A stretch of DNA of 54,575 nucleotides from an uncultured Gammaproteobacteria bacterium. GTDB taxonomy: Bacteria; Pseudomonadota; Gammaproteobacteria; SZUA-229. The notes under the pieces are model-generated. The model was not told where the DNA came from, did not search any database, and worked only from the letters and a program-made list of their open reading frames with translations. Made by a program: the position numbers and the translations under genes. The stretch spans positions 1 through 54,575 of the forward strand of contig CAJXZZ010000008.1 in the NCBI GenBank assembly GCA_913065105.1, given 5' to 3'. Positions 7,232 through 15,178 of the stretch are shown here, piece after piece. Every line of letters begins with the position of its first letter. Position 1 is the first letter of the stretch.

Positions 7232-8140
7232 TTATGCAACCGCATCATAATATCTCGCACGATACATCAGGCGTTTTTGATTCTCACTGTCTGTAAAACC
7301 ACTGCGATTGTGCAATACGTTATTACAGACTATGCCCTGTCCTGCTCTGAGCCCAATTTTGAGCACATTGTTTTCATCTGCCATCAGCTCATTAAGCATT
7401 TCAACTGCCGCCCGTGTATCTTCCGTATCTCGCCAGATAATATTGCGTTTTCGTGCTGAAAAACGCATATGCAAACGGCCCGCTTCTTCGCCAACAGGGG
7501 CTTTAATCATAAAAACTGGCCCCGTCTGTGCTTCACGAATCACTTTGCCTGCCTCGATATTATCCGGAATGGTCATAACTTCGGGGTGCATCAATGCTTC
7601 AATATAGGCAGGATTCTCATCTCTTAACGTCATGTAAACATTTTCCGGATTAAGTAATGAATTCACACCACCTTCAGCGGCCGGCCTCACACAATGCATA
7701 ATGATGCCGAAAATCTGTTTATCAAGAGCATTATAATAACCGTCTGTATGCCAGCTTAATGCTTTATTTGTGTAGGGAATATATTTGTTGCCGGCTTGTT
7801 CACGCACTTCCAGACTGCTCACGCTATCTTCGTCAGAGCGTATATTTGCATCAAGCGCTTCCATCGCCAGCTGTTTACCAAGGGCATGCACCAGTGATTT
7901 ATCCTGAATAGCAGAATTTCTCAGCTGATATATAGCCATATTAAAATTTTCACAGTGGCTGATAATTGCCACCTTTTCTTCATCAGATAACTGGTATGGA
8001 TCGTGTATCTGTACCAGCACATCACTTACTGCAGGTTTTTTATAGCGTAATTTATCTTCGCGCCACTGTGAATAGGCTGCGTCACTAGTTAAGCTAAAGG
8101 GCGAATCTGCTAAAATGGACTGATTCGTTCGTGGTTGCAT
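7232..8140 (-). CDS. TauD/TfdA-family Fe(II)/2-oxoglutarate dioxygenase
   Basis: 302 residues with the TauD-type iron site: His131-x-Asp133 in ALSWHTDGYYN and distal His277 in NNVLHNRSGF, plus an Arg near 290 (RLMYRARYYD) for 2-oxoglutarate. The conserved AGQGIVCNN precedes the distal His. TauD itself releases sulfite from taurine, but the family acts on many small molecules and the substrate here is unknown. It heads the minus-strand run TauD-like, 62-aa, Cmx6-like, DsrC-like, 67-aa. The gap to the 62-aa gene (140 bp, with a repeat) leaves co-transcription uncertain. Confidence 0.88.
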   Translation of the reverse strand: MQPRTNQSILADSPFSLTSDAAYSQWREDKLRYKKPAVSDVLVQIHDPYQLSDEEKVAIISHCENFNMAIYQLRNSAIQDKSLVHALGKQLAMEALDANIRSDEDSVSSLEVREQAGNKYIPYTNKALSWHTDGYYNALDKQIFGIIMHCVRPAAEGGVNSLLNPENVYMTLRDENPAYIEALMHPEVMTIPDNIEAGKVIREAQTGPVFMIKAPVGEEAGRLHMRFSARKRNIIWRDTEDTRAAVEMLNELMADENNVLKIGLRAGQGIVCNNVLHNRSGFTDSENQKRLMYRARYYDAVA

Positions 8141-8487
8141 ACGTGATTATCTCAAAATAATGCTGATCTATGATGCGTGAAAGCTTGCCCAATAATGGCA
8201 AATTTCACAATACCACTATTGGCTGGCGGTATTTATCGTTTTATACATTATATATAGGTCTGAATTAGCCGGTCATATTAGCAACCTCTAAATCATCGGT
8301 AAGCATATGAATTAACTATCAATATAATCATATTGTTAAATTAGAAATAAAACCTGCTATCCCATAGGGGATAAAGCATATTTTGCCAACCCTCCCATGC
8401 GTAGGATTCTACAAAGCAGTTACGACACCTAAACTTCGCTCCACAAATAGAAAGAGCCCAAAGAAGTAAAGTTACAACTCTGGGATA

Positions 8488-8516
8488 TTGTTAAAAAAAT
8501 AGATTGGTACTAGAAT
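8488..8516 (+). promoter_or_regulatory. dsrA: Candidate sigma-70 promoter of the dsr operon
   Basis: TTGTTA at 8488-8493 and TAGAAT at 8511-8516 with a 17-bp spacer. Transcription would begin near 8523, leaving a leader of about 64 nt before the dsrA ATG. Prediction by eye only. Confidence 0.5.
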
Positions 8517-8537
8517 CCCCACCCCTAAGTACCAAAT
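8502..8537. promoter_or_regulatory. Dyad overlapping the dsrA -10 region
   Basis: TTGGTACT (8504-8511) and AGTACCAA (8528-8535) form a perfect 8-bp inverted repeat separated by 16 bp, nearly extendable to GATTGGTACT/AGTACCAAATC. It overlaps the candidate -10 and start site, as expected of an operator or a leader hairpin. AGTACCAAATACTGGTACC at 51604-51622, before the YkgJ-like gene, reuses the same half-sites. Confidence 0.45.
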
Positions 8538-8586
8538 CAAACAGTATATTACTGACATAACCATAGCGGCAGACAGGAGAGATTCC

Positions 8587-9852
8587 ATGGCCAAGAAGAT
8601 TTATGAAACACCCATGCTCGACGAGCTTGAAAACGGCCCATGGCCGAGTTTTATTTCAGGCATCAAGAAATTACGTGATGATCATCCTGATGAACGTATC
8701 CAGGCAGTAACAAGTAGCTTACTTGGCCAGCTGGAGCATTCTTACGAAACGCGTAAAGGTTACTGGAAAGGCGGTACTGTATCTGTATTTGGTTACGGCG
8801 GCGGCATCATTCCACGTTTCTCTGAAGTTGGTGCAGCTTTCCCTGAATCAAAAGAATTCCACACTATCCGCGTTCAACCACCTGCGGGTAACCACTACAC
8901 TACTGACATGCTTCGTCAGCTGGGTGATAGCTGGGAGAAATACGGTTCTGGTCTGCAAACATTCCACGGCCAGACTGGTAACATCATGTTCATCGGTACA
9001 ACCACTGAAAACACGCAACATTTCTTCGATGAAATCAATGGTTACGGTTGGGACTTAGGTGGTGCGGGCCCATGTGTACGTACTGCTATGTCATGTGTAG
9101 GCGCTTCACGTTGTGAGATGTCCTGTGCAAACGAGCACGGTATTCACCGTCACCTGGTAAATAACTTTACTGATGACGTTCACCGTCCTGCCCTGCCATA
9201 CAAATTCAAATTCAAAGTGTCTGGTTGTCCTAACGACTGTCAAAATGCTATCGAACGTGCTGATATGGCCATTATCGGTACATGGCGTGATGATATGAAA
9301 GTTGACCAGGTAGAATTTAAAAACTACCTCGACGCTAAAGGTGAAAACGGTCGTCAATACTATATCGATAACATGACTTCTCGTTGCCCAACCAATGCAC
9401 TGACTATCAATGATGATGACACATTAACCGTTGATAACCGCAACTGTGTACGTTGCATGCATTGCTTAAACGTTATGCCTAAAGCACTTCACCCAGGCGA
9501 TGACCACGGCGTTACTGTATTAGTTGGCGGTAAACGCACACTGAAAATTGGTGACCTGATGGGTACGGTTGTTATCCCATTCAAGAGAATGGAAACTGAA
9601 GAAGATTACGAAAGCCTGGTTGAACTGGCTGAAGAAATGATCGATTTCTGGGCTGAAAATGGTCTAGAGCACGAGCGTACTGGTGAGATGATCGAGCGTA
9701 TCGGTCTGGTTAACTACCTGGAAGGTATCGGTCTTGAAGTAGATCCAAACATGGTCAGCAGTCCTCGTCAAAGTTCTTATATCCGTATGGATGGCTGGGA
9801 CGAAGAAGCTGAGAAATGGTTCGATCGTAAAGCAGAAGCTGCTAACGCATAA
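8587..9852 (+). CDS. dsrA: Reverse dissimilatory sulfite reductase, alpha subunit
   Basis: 421 residues; first gene of the operon, with AGGAGA before the ATG. In sulfur oxidisers the cytoplasmic DsrAB complex oxidises sulfane sulfur bound to DsrC to sulfite. The siroheme-[4Fe-4S] cysteines are visible as Cys170-x5-Cys176 (MSCVGASRCEMSC) and Cys214-x3-Cys218 (GCPNDC). A ferredoxin domain is inserted with Cys267, Cys287, Cys290 and Cys293 (NCVRCMHC). Full length for the family. The oxidative direction is inferred from the accompanying dsrEFH and dsrL, not from DsrA alone. Confidence 0.98.
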   Translation: MAKKIYETPMLDELENGPWPSFISGIKKLRDDHPDERIQAVTSSLLGQLEHSYETRKGYWKGGTVSVFGYGGGIIPRFSEVGAAFPESKEFHTIRVQPPAGNHYTTDMLRQLGDSWEKYGSGLQTFHGQTGNIMFIGTTTENTQHFFDEINGYGWDLGGAGPCVRTAMSCVGASRCEMSCANEHGIHRHLVNNFTDDVHRPALPYKFKFKVSGCPNDCQNAIERADMAIIGTWRDDMKVDQVEFKNYLDAKGENGRQYYIDNMTSRCPTNALTINDDDTLTVDNRNCVRCMHCLNVMPKALHPGDDHGVTVLVGGKRTLKIGDLMGTVVIPFKRMETEEDYESLVELAEEMIDFWAENGLEHERTGEMIERIGLVNYLEGIGLEVDPNMVSSPRQSSYIRMDGWDEEAEKWFDRKAEAANA

Positions 9853-9871
9853 TCAACCCGTAATCTAATTT

Positions 9872-9912
9872 TAGGCGGGGCTGTGCTGTAAGTAATAAAG
9901 CGGCCCCGTCTA
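9872..9912 (+). other. Intergenic hairpin between dsrA and dsrB
   Basis: TAGGCGGGGCTG (9872-9883) can pair with CGGCCCCGTCTA (9901-9912), ten of twelve positions Watson-Crick plus possible G-U. There is no T-run after it, so it is more likely an mRNA-stability or processing element than a terminator; dsrB must be transcribed with dsrA. Confidence 0.5.
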
Positions 9913-9941
9913 ACAAATATTGAATTTTTGAGGAATAAATA

Positions 9942-11018
9942 ATGAGTGCTGATAAACCTCGTTCTCCAATTGAATCTGGCTGCCCTGATGGCTTCCAGTA
10001 TATGCATCCAGTCATGCGTAAAAATTATGGCGCATGGAAATTCCATGAGCATCCAAAACCAGGCGTGCTTCGTCACGTAGGTTTTAGCGGCGACGAAATC
10101 TGGACCGTACGTGTTGGTACACAACGTATTCTTGATATCTTCTCACTACGTGAACTATGTGATATTGGCGATGAGTTCGCTGATGGCTTCATACACTTCA
10201 CCATTCGTAGTAACGTTGAATACATGGTCGCTGACCCAGCGAAAGTTGAGCCATTGATCAAAGCGATTACCGACAAAGGTTACATCGTTGGTGGTACTAA
10301 GAACTCTGTAACCATGCTTTCACACACACAGGGCTGGTTGCACTGTGATATTCCTGGTACTGATGCATCAGGTGTTGTGAAATCTATGATGGACGAGTTG
10401 ATCGACGAATTCCGTGAATGTAACATGCCTAACCGCGTACATATCACGACTTCTTGTTGTCAGATTAACTGTGGTGGCCAGGGCGACATCGCTATAAACG
10501 TTCAGCACACTAAACCACCTAAGATCAATCACGACTTAGTATCTAACGTCTGTGAGCGTCCATCGGTTGTTGCTCGTTGTCCTGTTGCTGCGATTCGTCC
10601 TGCAATGGTTAACGGTAAACCTTCTTTAGAAGTTGACGAGAAAAAATGTATCTGTTGTGGTGCATGTTTCCCTCCTTGCCCTCCAATGCAGATCAACGAT
10701 GCTGAGCATTCTAAATTAGCAGTATGGGTTGGTGGTAATCACTCAAATGCACGTAGCAAACCTACTTTCCAGAAACTGGTTGCTGCTGGTATCCCTAACA
10801 ATCCACCACGCTGGCCTGAAGCAACAGCTATCGTGAAAAACATTCTGCAAGCATATAAAAACGATGCTAAAGATTGGGAACGTATTAATGACTGGATTGA
10901 GCGTATCGGCTGGCCTCGTTTCTTCGAAGTGACTAACCTGCCTTTCACCAAGTATCACATCGATAACTGGCGCGGTGCTCGTAACAGCCTGAATGCTTCT
11001 ACTCACATCCGTTTCTAA
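9942..11018 (+). CDS. dsrB: Reverse dissimilatory sulfite reductase, beta subunit
   Basis: 358 residues, partner of DsrA in the alpha2-beta2 enzyme. Typical features: an early CPDGFQYMHPVMRKNYGAW, HITTSCCQINCGG (cluster-binding cysteines near 172-177), a conserved ARCPVAAIRP, and a ferredoxin motif Cys236-x2-Cys239-x2-Cys242-x3-Cys246 (CICCGACFPPCP). GAGGAATAA precedes the ATG. Lies 89 bp after dsrA, with a hairpin in the gap, and 12 bp before dsrE. Full length, no disruption seen. Confidence 0.98.
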   Translation: MSADKPRSPIESGCPDGFQYMHPVMRKNYGAWKFHEHPKPGVLRHVGFSGDEIWTVRVGTQRILDIFSLRELCDIGDEFADGFIHFTIRSNVEYMVADPAKVEPLIKAITDKGYIVGGTKNSVTMLSHTQGWLHCDIPGTDASGVVKSMMDELIDEFRECNMPNRVHITTSCCQINCGGQGDIAINVQHTKPPKINHDLVSNVCERPSVVARCPVAAIRPAMVNGKPSLEVDEKKCICCGACFPPCPPMQINDAEHSKLAVWVGGNHSNARSKPTFQKLVAAGIPNNPPRWPEATAIVKNILQAYKNDAKDWERINDWIERIGWPRFFEVTNLPFTKYHIDNWRGARNSLNASTHIRF

Positions 11019-11030
11019 GAAGGTATTATT

Positions 11031-11423
11031 GTGAAATTTAGTATTCAAGTTAATGAAGGGCCATACCAGAAACAGGCATCTGATACTGCGTATCAGTTTG
11101 CCAAAGCTGCTATCGCTGCCGGACATGAAATTTTTCGTATTTTCTTCTATCACGACGGTGTGAATAATGCGACGAAACTTGCGGTTCCACCACAAGATGA
11201 TCGTCATATTCCCAAGCTGTGGTCGGAACTATCAAAAGAACACAACCTGGATTTGGTTGTTTGTATTGCCGCAGCACAACGCCGTGGCATGATGGATGCC
11301 GATGAAGCAAAACGTCAAGGTTTTGAAGATAATAACCTGATTGAAGGTTTCCGCATCTCTGGTCTTGGCCAGTTGATCGAAGCCGGCATCGAATCAGACC
11401 GTCTGGTCGTCTTTGGGGCTTAA
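11031..11423 (+). CDS. dsrE: Sulfur transferase subunit DsrE
   Basis: 130 residues starting at a GTG (GTGAAATTTAGTATT), supported by AAGGT upstream and the close spacing to dsrB. DsrE forms the cytoplasmic DsrE2F2H2 complex that receives sulfane sulfur and passes it to DsrC. Its active cysteine is at residue 78 (LVVCIAAAQRRG), the position known for Allochromatium DsrE. The YHDGVNNA and GLGQLIEAG motifs are typical. The presence of dsrEFH is a marker of the oxidative Dsr pathway. Confidence 0.96.
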   Translation: MKFSIQVNEGPYQKQASDTAYQFAKAAIAAGHEIFRIFFYHDGVNNATKLAVPPQDDRHIPKLWSELSKEHNLDLVVCIAAAQRRGMMDADEAKRQGFEDNNLIEGFRISGLGQLIEAGIESDRLVVFGA

Positions 11424-11452
11424 AGCAGGGCGCATAGCTCGAGGAAATAGAT

Positions 11453-11857
11453 ATGGCAGTTAAAAAATTCATGTACGTCAACCGCAAAGCTCCTTATGGC
11501 ACAGTCTATGCTCTGGAATCTTTAGAGGTTGTATTAATCGGTGCAGCATTTGATCAGGACGTTAGTCTTGCATTCATCGGAGACGGTGTTTACGAACTAA
11601 CTAAAGGTCAAGACACTAAAGCGATTGGTCAGAAAAATTTCTCACCCGTCTACTCTGCTTTAGGTGATTACGACGTAAACAAAATTTACGTTGAAAAAGA
11701 GTCACTGGAAGAACGTGGTTTAACATTAGATGATCTTCAACACCTGGTCTGGGAAGATGAAGATGAAGACTATGCTGAAAAAGACTCTATCCGTCTGGTA
11801 AGTCGTGCAGAGTTAGCTGATGTTATGTCTGAACAAGAAATAATACTAAGTTTCTAG
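11453..11857 (+). CDS. dsrF: Sulfur transferase subunit DsrF
   Basis: 134 residues, DsrE/TusC-like fold: KKFMYVNRKAPYGTVYALE, then VSLAFIGDGVYELTKGQ. No cysteine is present, as expected for DsrF, which is structural in the DsrEFH hexamer. GAGGAAATAG precedes the ATG at 11453; 29 bp separate it from dsrE and 10 bp from dsrH. The acidic LVWEDEDEDYAEKD stretch is a surface feature of no known role. Confidence 0.95.
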   Translation: MAVKKFMYVNRKAPYGTVYALESLEVVLIGAAFDQDVSLAFIGDGVYELTKGQDTKAIGQKNFSPVYSALGDYDVNKIYVEKESLEERGLTLDDLQHLVWEDEDEDYAEKDSIRLVSRAELADVMSEQEIILSF

Positions 11858-11867
11858 GAGATTAATC

Positions 11868-12170
11868 ATGGGACTATTACACACAGTAAACAAATCTCCA
11901 TTCGAGTCTAATACATTCGACGCCTGCCTTGGTTATGCATTAGACGGTTCTACCGTTCTGCTGATCGAAGACGGTGTATATGCTGCAACCACTGGAACCA
12001 GTGCTGCAGAAAAAATCAAAAATGCCAGTGGTGTTACATTTGCCGTACTCGGACCTGATCTTCAGGCTCGCGGTTTGGAAAGTAAACTGGCAGATGGTAT
12101 CAAAGTCGTCGATTATGAAGGCTTTGTAAATTTAGTAGCTGAGCACGACTCTGTTCAATCTTGGCTTTAA
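11868..12170 (+). CDS. dsrH: Sulfur transferase subunit DsrH
   Basis: 100 residues, TusB/DsrH family: MGLLHTVNKSPFESNTFDAC with the conserved Cys20, then TVLLIEDGVYAA. It is the third subunit of DsrEFH; Cys20 is the conserved cysteine of DsrH, but DsrE Cys78 is considered the essential one. TAGGAGATTAATC gives a good ribosome site. Ten bases after dsrF, 39 before dsrC. Confidence 0.95.
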   Translation: MGLLHTVNKSPFESNTFDACLGYALDGSTVLLIEDGVYAATTGTSAAEKIKNASGVTFAVLGPDLQARGLESKLADGIKVVDYEGFVNLVAEHDSVQSWL

Positions 12171-12209
12171 ACACATTTTTAATATTACGCTCTCTACGAG
12201 GAAATCAAC

Positions 12210-12545
12210 ATGTCATCAATCGAAGTAAACGGCAAATCATTTGAAGTCGATGAAGAAGGTTACTTAGCTAATTTGAACGAATGGGAACCAGCAATAGGTG
12301 CAGCTATGGCTGCCGCTGAAGATCAACCTTTATCTGATGAGCACTGGGATATCATCAACTTCCTACGTGAATACTACGAAGAATACCAAATTGCTCCAGC
12401 AGTACGTGTACTGACTAAAGCTGTTGGTAAACGTCTGGGTAAAGATAAAGGTAACAGCAAATATCTTTATGAGTTATTCCCATACGGTCCTGGTAAACAA
12501 GCATGTAAATATGCTGGTCTGCCAAAACCAACTGGTTGCGTATAG
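12210..12545 (+). CDS. dsrC: Sulfur carrier protein DsrC
   Basis: 111 residues with the flexible C-terminal arm ACKYAGLPKPTGCV carrying both redox cysteines, Cys99 and the penultimate Cys110, eleven apart. DsrC carries persulfide or trisulfide sulfur from DsrEFH to DsrAB and is re-oxidised at the DsrMKJOP membrane complex. ACGAGGAAATC precedes the ATG. It is followed by 168 bp with three hairpins before dsrM, which would fit separate processing of an abundant dsrC transcript. A cysteine-variant paralogue lies at 5683. Confidence 0.97.
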   Translation: MSSIEVNGKSFEVDEEGYLANLNEWEPAIGAAMAAAEDQPLSDEHWDIINFLREYYEEYQIAPAVRVLTKAVGKRLGKDKGNSKYLYELFPYGPGKQACKYAGLPKPTGCV

Positions 12546-12713
12546 TCTCTAATTTTTTATAAAGCAATCGCTTTATAAAACCAGAGATTATTAAGTTCGG
12601 GGACAGCTGCATCGTCCCCGCAACTTTAAATAAGACACAACCCGATTGCTTTAATGTAATTTGGGATGTGTCTTATTTAAAGTTTATTAAACATTACGAT
12701 TAGAGAGCTTTCA
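12546..12713 (+). other. Three stacked hairpins in the dsrC-dsrM gap
   Basis: First, TTTTATAAAGC/GCTTTATAAAA (12555-12565, 12570-12580) inside an outer TCTCT/AGAGA. Second, GGGGAC/GTCCCC around 12600-12620. Third, a 22-bp stem, AACTTTAAATAAGACACA... (12622-12643) against its complement at 12663-12684 with one mismatch. None is followed by a clean T-run. They could cap the dsrC mRNA, attenuate read-through or mark processing sites. Confidence 0.6.
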
Positions 12714-13475
12714 ATGAGCGCACTTAGTATTTTGTACGTCATACTTTTCTATGTGGCAATGATCACATTAGTGGCTGGCATCACCAACAAGATGCTGCAA
12801 TACAAACGTGTCCCTGCGCCGTTGAAAATCGCCGTTACTCCTGCACCTTTAACTAGAAAGGGTGTTGCCTACCGATTTTTTACCGAGGTTGTTCTATTTA
12901 ACAGCCTTTTCCGTGCAACAAAATGGACCTGGATTTTCGGCTTCATGTTCCATGCATCTTTGTTGCTCGCATTTTTCCGTCATCTGCGTTACGTGATTTC
13001 ACCTGACTCTTTTATCTGGCCACTGGTGAACAACATGGTCGTGCAAAGCTTTGGTCACTATGCCGGTTTTGCCATGGTGATTGGTCTACTTGGTTTATTA
13101 ACACGCCGTATTTTTGTCGATCGTGTACGTTACATATCATCACCGTCTGATTACTTGATGTTGCTTTTAATTATCGGCATTGCCACTACCGGTCTGATGA
13201 TGTCTTATGTCGCCCATACTGACATCGTTCAACTTAAAGCATTTGTAATGGGCCTGTTCCTGTTTGACTGGCAGAATTTACCGAGCGACTTCGTTTTGTT
13301 AGCACACCTGACCATGGTGCTGTTTTTAGCAATGATTTTCCCCGTTAGTAAATTGTTGCACGCACCTGGTCTGTTTATGGCACCGACTCGCTATCAAGTT
13401 GATAACCCACGAGAAAAACGCCACCTGTCTCCATGGGGCGCTGAAATTGAAGCCAAAGATGGCCGTAACGCTTAA
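12714..13475 (+). CDS. dsrM: DsrM, membrane cytochrome b subunit of DsrMKJOP
   Basis: 253 residues with five to six hydrophobic segments; similar to the NarI type of cytochrome b. Candidate heme b ligands are histidines in FMFHASLLLAFFRHLRY, SFGHYAGF and LLAHLTM. It accepts or delivers electrons at the quinone pool within the DsrMKJOP complex. Starts after AGAGAGCTTTCA; 20 bp before dsrK. The length matches the short DsrM of sulfur oxidisers. Confidence 0.94.
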   Translation: MSALSILYVILFYVAMITLVAGITNKMLQYKRVPAPLKIAVTPAPLTRKGVAYRFFTEVVLFNSLFRATKWTWIFGFMFHASLLLAFFRHLRYVISPDSFIWPLVNNMVVQSFGHYAGFAMVIGLLGLLTRRIFVDRVRYISSPSDYLMLLLIIGIATTGLMMSYVAHTDIVQLKAFVMGLFLFDWQNLPSDFVLLAHLTMVLFLAMIFPVSKLLHAPGLFMAPTRYQVDNPREKRHLSPWGAEIEAKDGRNA

Positions 13476-13495
13476 ATAAGACTGGAAATATAATA

Positions 13496-15043
13496 ATGGC
13501 TAAGGTTGATTACGTAATACCAGAAACGCACGAATTCCCCATCATTCCATCTGTCATGGAAGGTGCGATGGCGCACAGTTCTCCGTTTATTGCCGGTGAA
13601 GAATTCCAGACTGACATGGGTTTCCCTTCTGGAGAAGATAAAGGTCTGGTTGATGACTGGAAAAATATTTTTCTTGCACAGTTAAAAGAAAAACTCAGTA
13701 AATACCGCTCTTTACTGGTATTTATGGACACCTGCGTCAAATGTGGTGCCTGCACAGATAAATGTCATTACTTTATTGGTACCGCTGACCCTAAAAACAT
13801 GCCTGTCGCACGTCAAGATTTACTGCGCAAAGTTTACCGTCGTTATTTTACCTTTGCCGGTAAATGGTTCCCAAAATTAGTTGGTGCTATTGATCTAACC
13901 GAAGAAGCAATCAAAGATATGTACGACTACTATCACCAGTGTTCTGAGTGTCGTCGCTGTGCCGTTTTCTGCCCCTTCGGCATCGATACCGCTGAAGTCA
14001 CCATGGCCGCTCGTGACATGCTAGCGCACATCGGCATGGGACAAAAATACTCGAACCAGATTATTCCTAAGGTACATAAGATCGGTAACAACCTGGGTCT
14101 ACCTGAGCCGGCTCTGATCGATACATTGGAAGGTCTGGAAGAAGAAGTTGAAGAAGACATCAATGTAAAAGTTCGCTTCCCTCTTGATGAAAAAGGTGCG
14201 GAAATATTACTGGTAACACCCTCAGCTGACTTTTTTGCTGAACCGCACATCGATGGCCTTATCGGTTACGCAAAAGTATTCCACGCTGCCGGAGTTACCT
14301 GGACGATGAGTTCGAAGGCATCAGAAGCAGCTAACTTTGGTTTGTTCATCGGTAACTATGAGCACATGCGTGAGATTTCACTGCGTATTCGTGACGCGGC
14401 AAAAGATCTTGGCGTCAAACGTATTATTTTTGGTGAGTGTGGGCACGCCTGGCGCGTTGCCTATAACCATTTAAATACACTGGCTGGACCATGGGATTTC
14501 CTCGATCAGAATTACCCTATTCCGCAGCATATCCTTGAATTTACCAAAGATTGCCTGGATCGCAACATATTAAATATCGATAAGACTGAAAACGATCACA
14601 TGACGTTGACGTTCCATGACTCCTGTAACATCGCGCGTGCATCACGCATCGGTGACACACCGGGAAGCCAGTTCACTACCCCGCGTCAAGTCATCAAGGC
14701 AGTATGTAATAACTTCCACGATATGTCTGCTGACACTATTAACGACCAGACATTCTGTTGTGGCGGCGGTGGCGGTCTATTAACAGACGACCTGATGGAA
14801 TTACGTATCAAAGGTGCACTGCCCCGTATGGAAGCGCTTAAAAACGTCAGTAAAGATTACGGCGTCACACATATGGCCGCTATTTGTGCCATCTGTAAAT
14901 CACAGTTTACAAAAGTTCTGCCTTATTACGGCATGACCATGGATCAGATAGTGAGTGTTCATCAACTAGTGAGCAACGCGATCATCCTTGACGGACAAGG
15001 TGAAGAAGCGGACGACAGCGACGACGCTGAAGCAGCCGCTTAA
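13496..15043 (+). CDS. dsrK: DsrK, HdrD-like catalytic iron-sulfur subunit
   Basis: 515 residues, cytoplasmic, no membrane segment. Two [4Fe-4S] motifs: Cys80-x2-Cys83-x2-Cys86-x3-Cys90 (CVKCGACTDKC) and Cys149-x2-Cys152-x2-Cys155-x3-Cys159 (CSECRRCAVFC). The C-terminal half has heterodisulfide-reductase-like CCG motifs (FHDSCNIARA, FCCGGGGGLL, ICAICKSQF) for a catalytic cluster thought to act on the DsrC disulfide/trisulfide. Directly follows dsrM. The tail EEADDSDDAEAAA is acidic and low-complexity. Confidence 0.96.
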   Translation: MAKVDYVIPETHEFPIIPSVMEGAMAHSSPFIAGEEFQTDMGFPSGEDKGLVDDWKNIFLAQLKEKLSKYRSLLVFMDTCVKCGACTDKCHYFIGTADPKNMPVARQDLLRKVYRRYFTFAGKWFPKLVGAIDLTEEAIKDMYDYYHQCSECRRCAVFCPFGIDTAEVTMAARDMLAHIGMGQKYSNQIIPKVHKIGNNLGLPEPALIDTLEGLEEEVEEDINVKVRFPLDEKGAEILLVTPSADFFAEPHIDGLIGYAKVFHAAGVTWTMSSKASEAANFGLFIGNYEHMREISLRIRDAAKDLGVKRIIFGECGHAWRVAYNHLNTLAGPWDFLDQNYPIPQHILEFTKDCLDRNILNIDKTENDHMTLTFHDSCNIARASRIGDTPGSQFTTPRQVIKAVCNNFHDMSADTINDQTFCCGGGGGLLTDDLMELRIKGALPRMEALKNVSKDYGVTHMAAICAICKSQFTKVLPYYGMTMDQIVSVHQLVSNAIILDGQGEEADDSDDAEAAA

Positions 15044-15140
15044 TAAACAAACAGGTTCAGTAAAAAAATTAGTACACAGAATATTTGTAATAAAGAATTA
15101 GTAACAAAATTTAATAACTCATAATTATTGACATATACCC

Positions 15141-15153
15141 GGGACAATGTCCC
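15141..15153. other. Short dyad in dsrK-dsrL gap
   Basis: GGGAC-AAT-GTCCC lies 25 bp before the dsrL start in a 135-bp AT-rich gap. It may be a leader hairpin. A TTGACA at 15128 has no matching -10 at usual spacing, so an internal promoter is not claimed. Confidence 0.35.
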
Positions 15154-15178
15154 TTGGTAAAGCAACAGGAGAGCTGGC

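Larger units (their letters stand above)
8141..8586. promoter_or_regulatory. Divergent control region upstream of dsrA
   Basis: 446 bp without a gene between the TauD-like start and dsrA. Besides the promoter and dyad listed separately, it contains TATCCC-ATAG-GGGATA at 8358-8373 (inverted repeat, 4-nt spacer). No clear FNR-type box was found here. Confidence 0.55.

Noticed and set aside
5188-8140. A CRISPR array near the Cas6/Cmx6-like gene
   Set aside because: No regularly spaced direct repeats of 20-40 bp were seen here or elsewhere in the window.
15128-15160. Internal promoter before dsrL based on TTGACA
   Set aside because: No acceptable -10 element lies 16-18 bp downstream.
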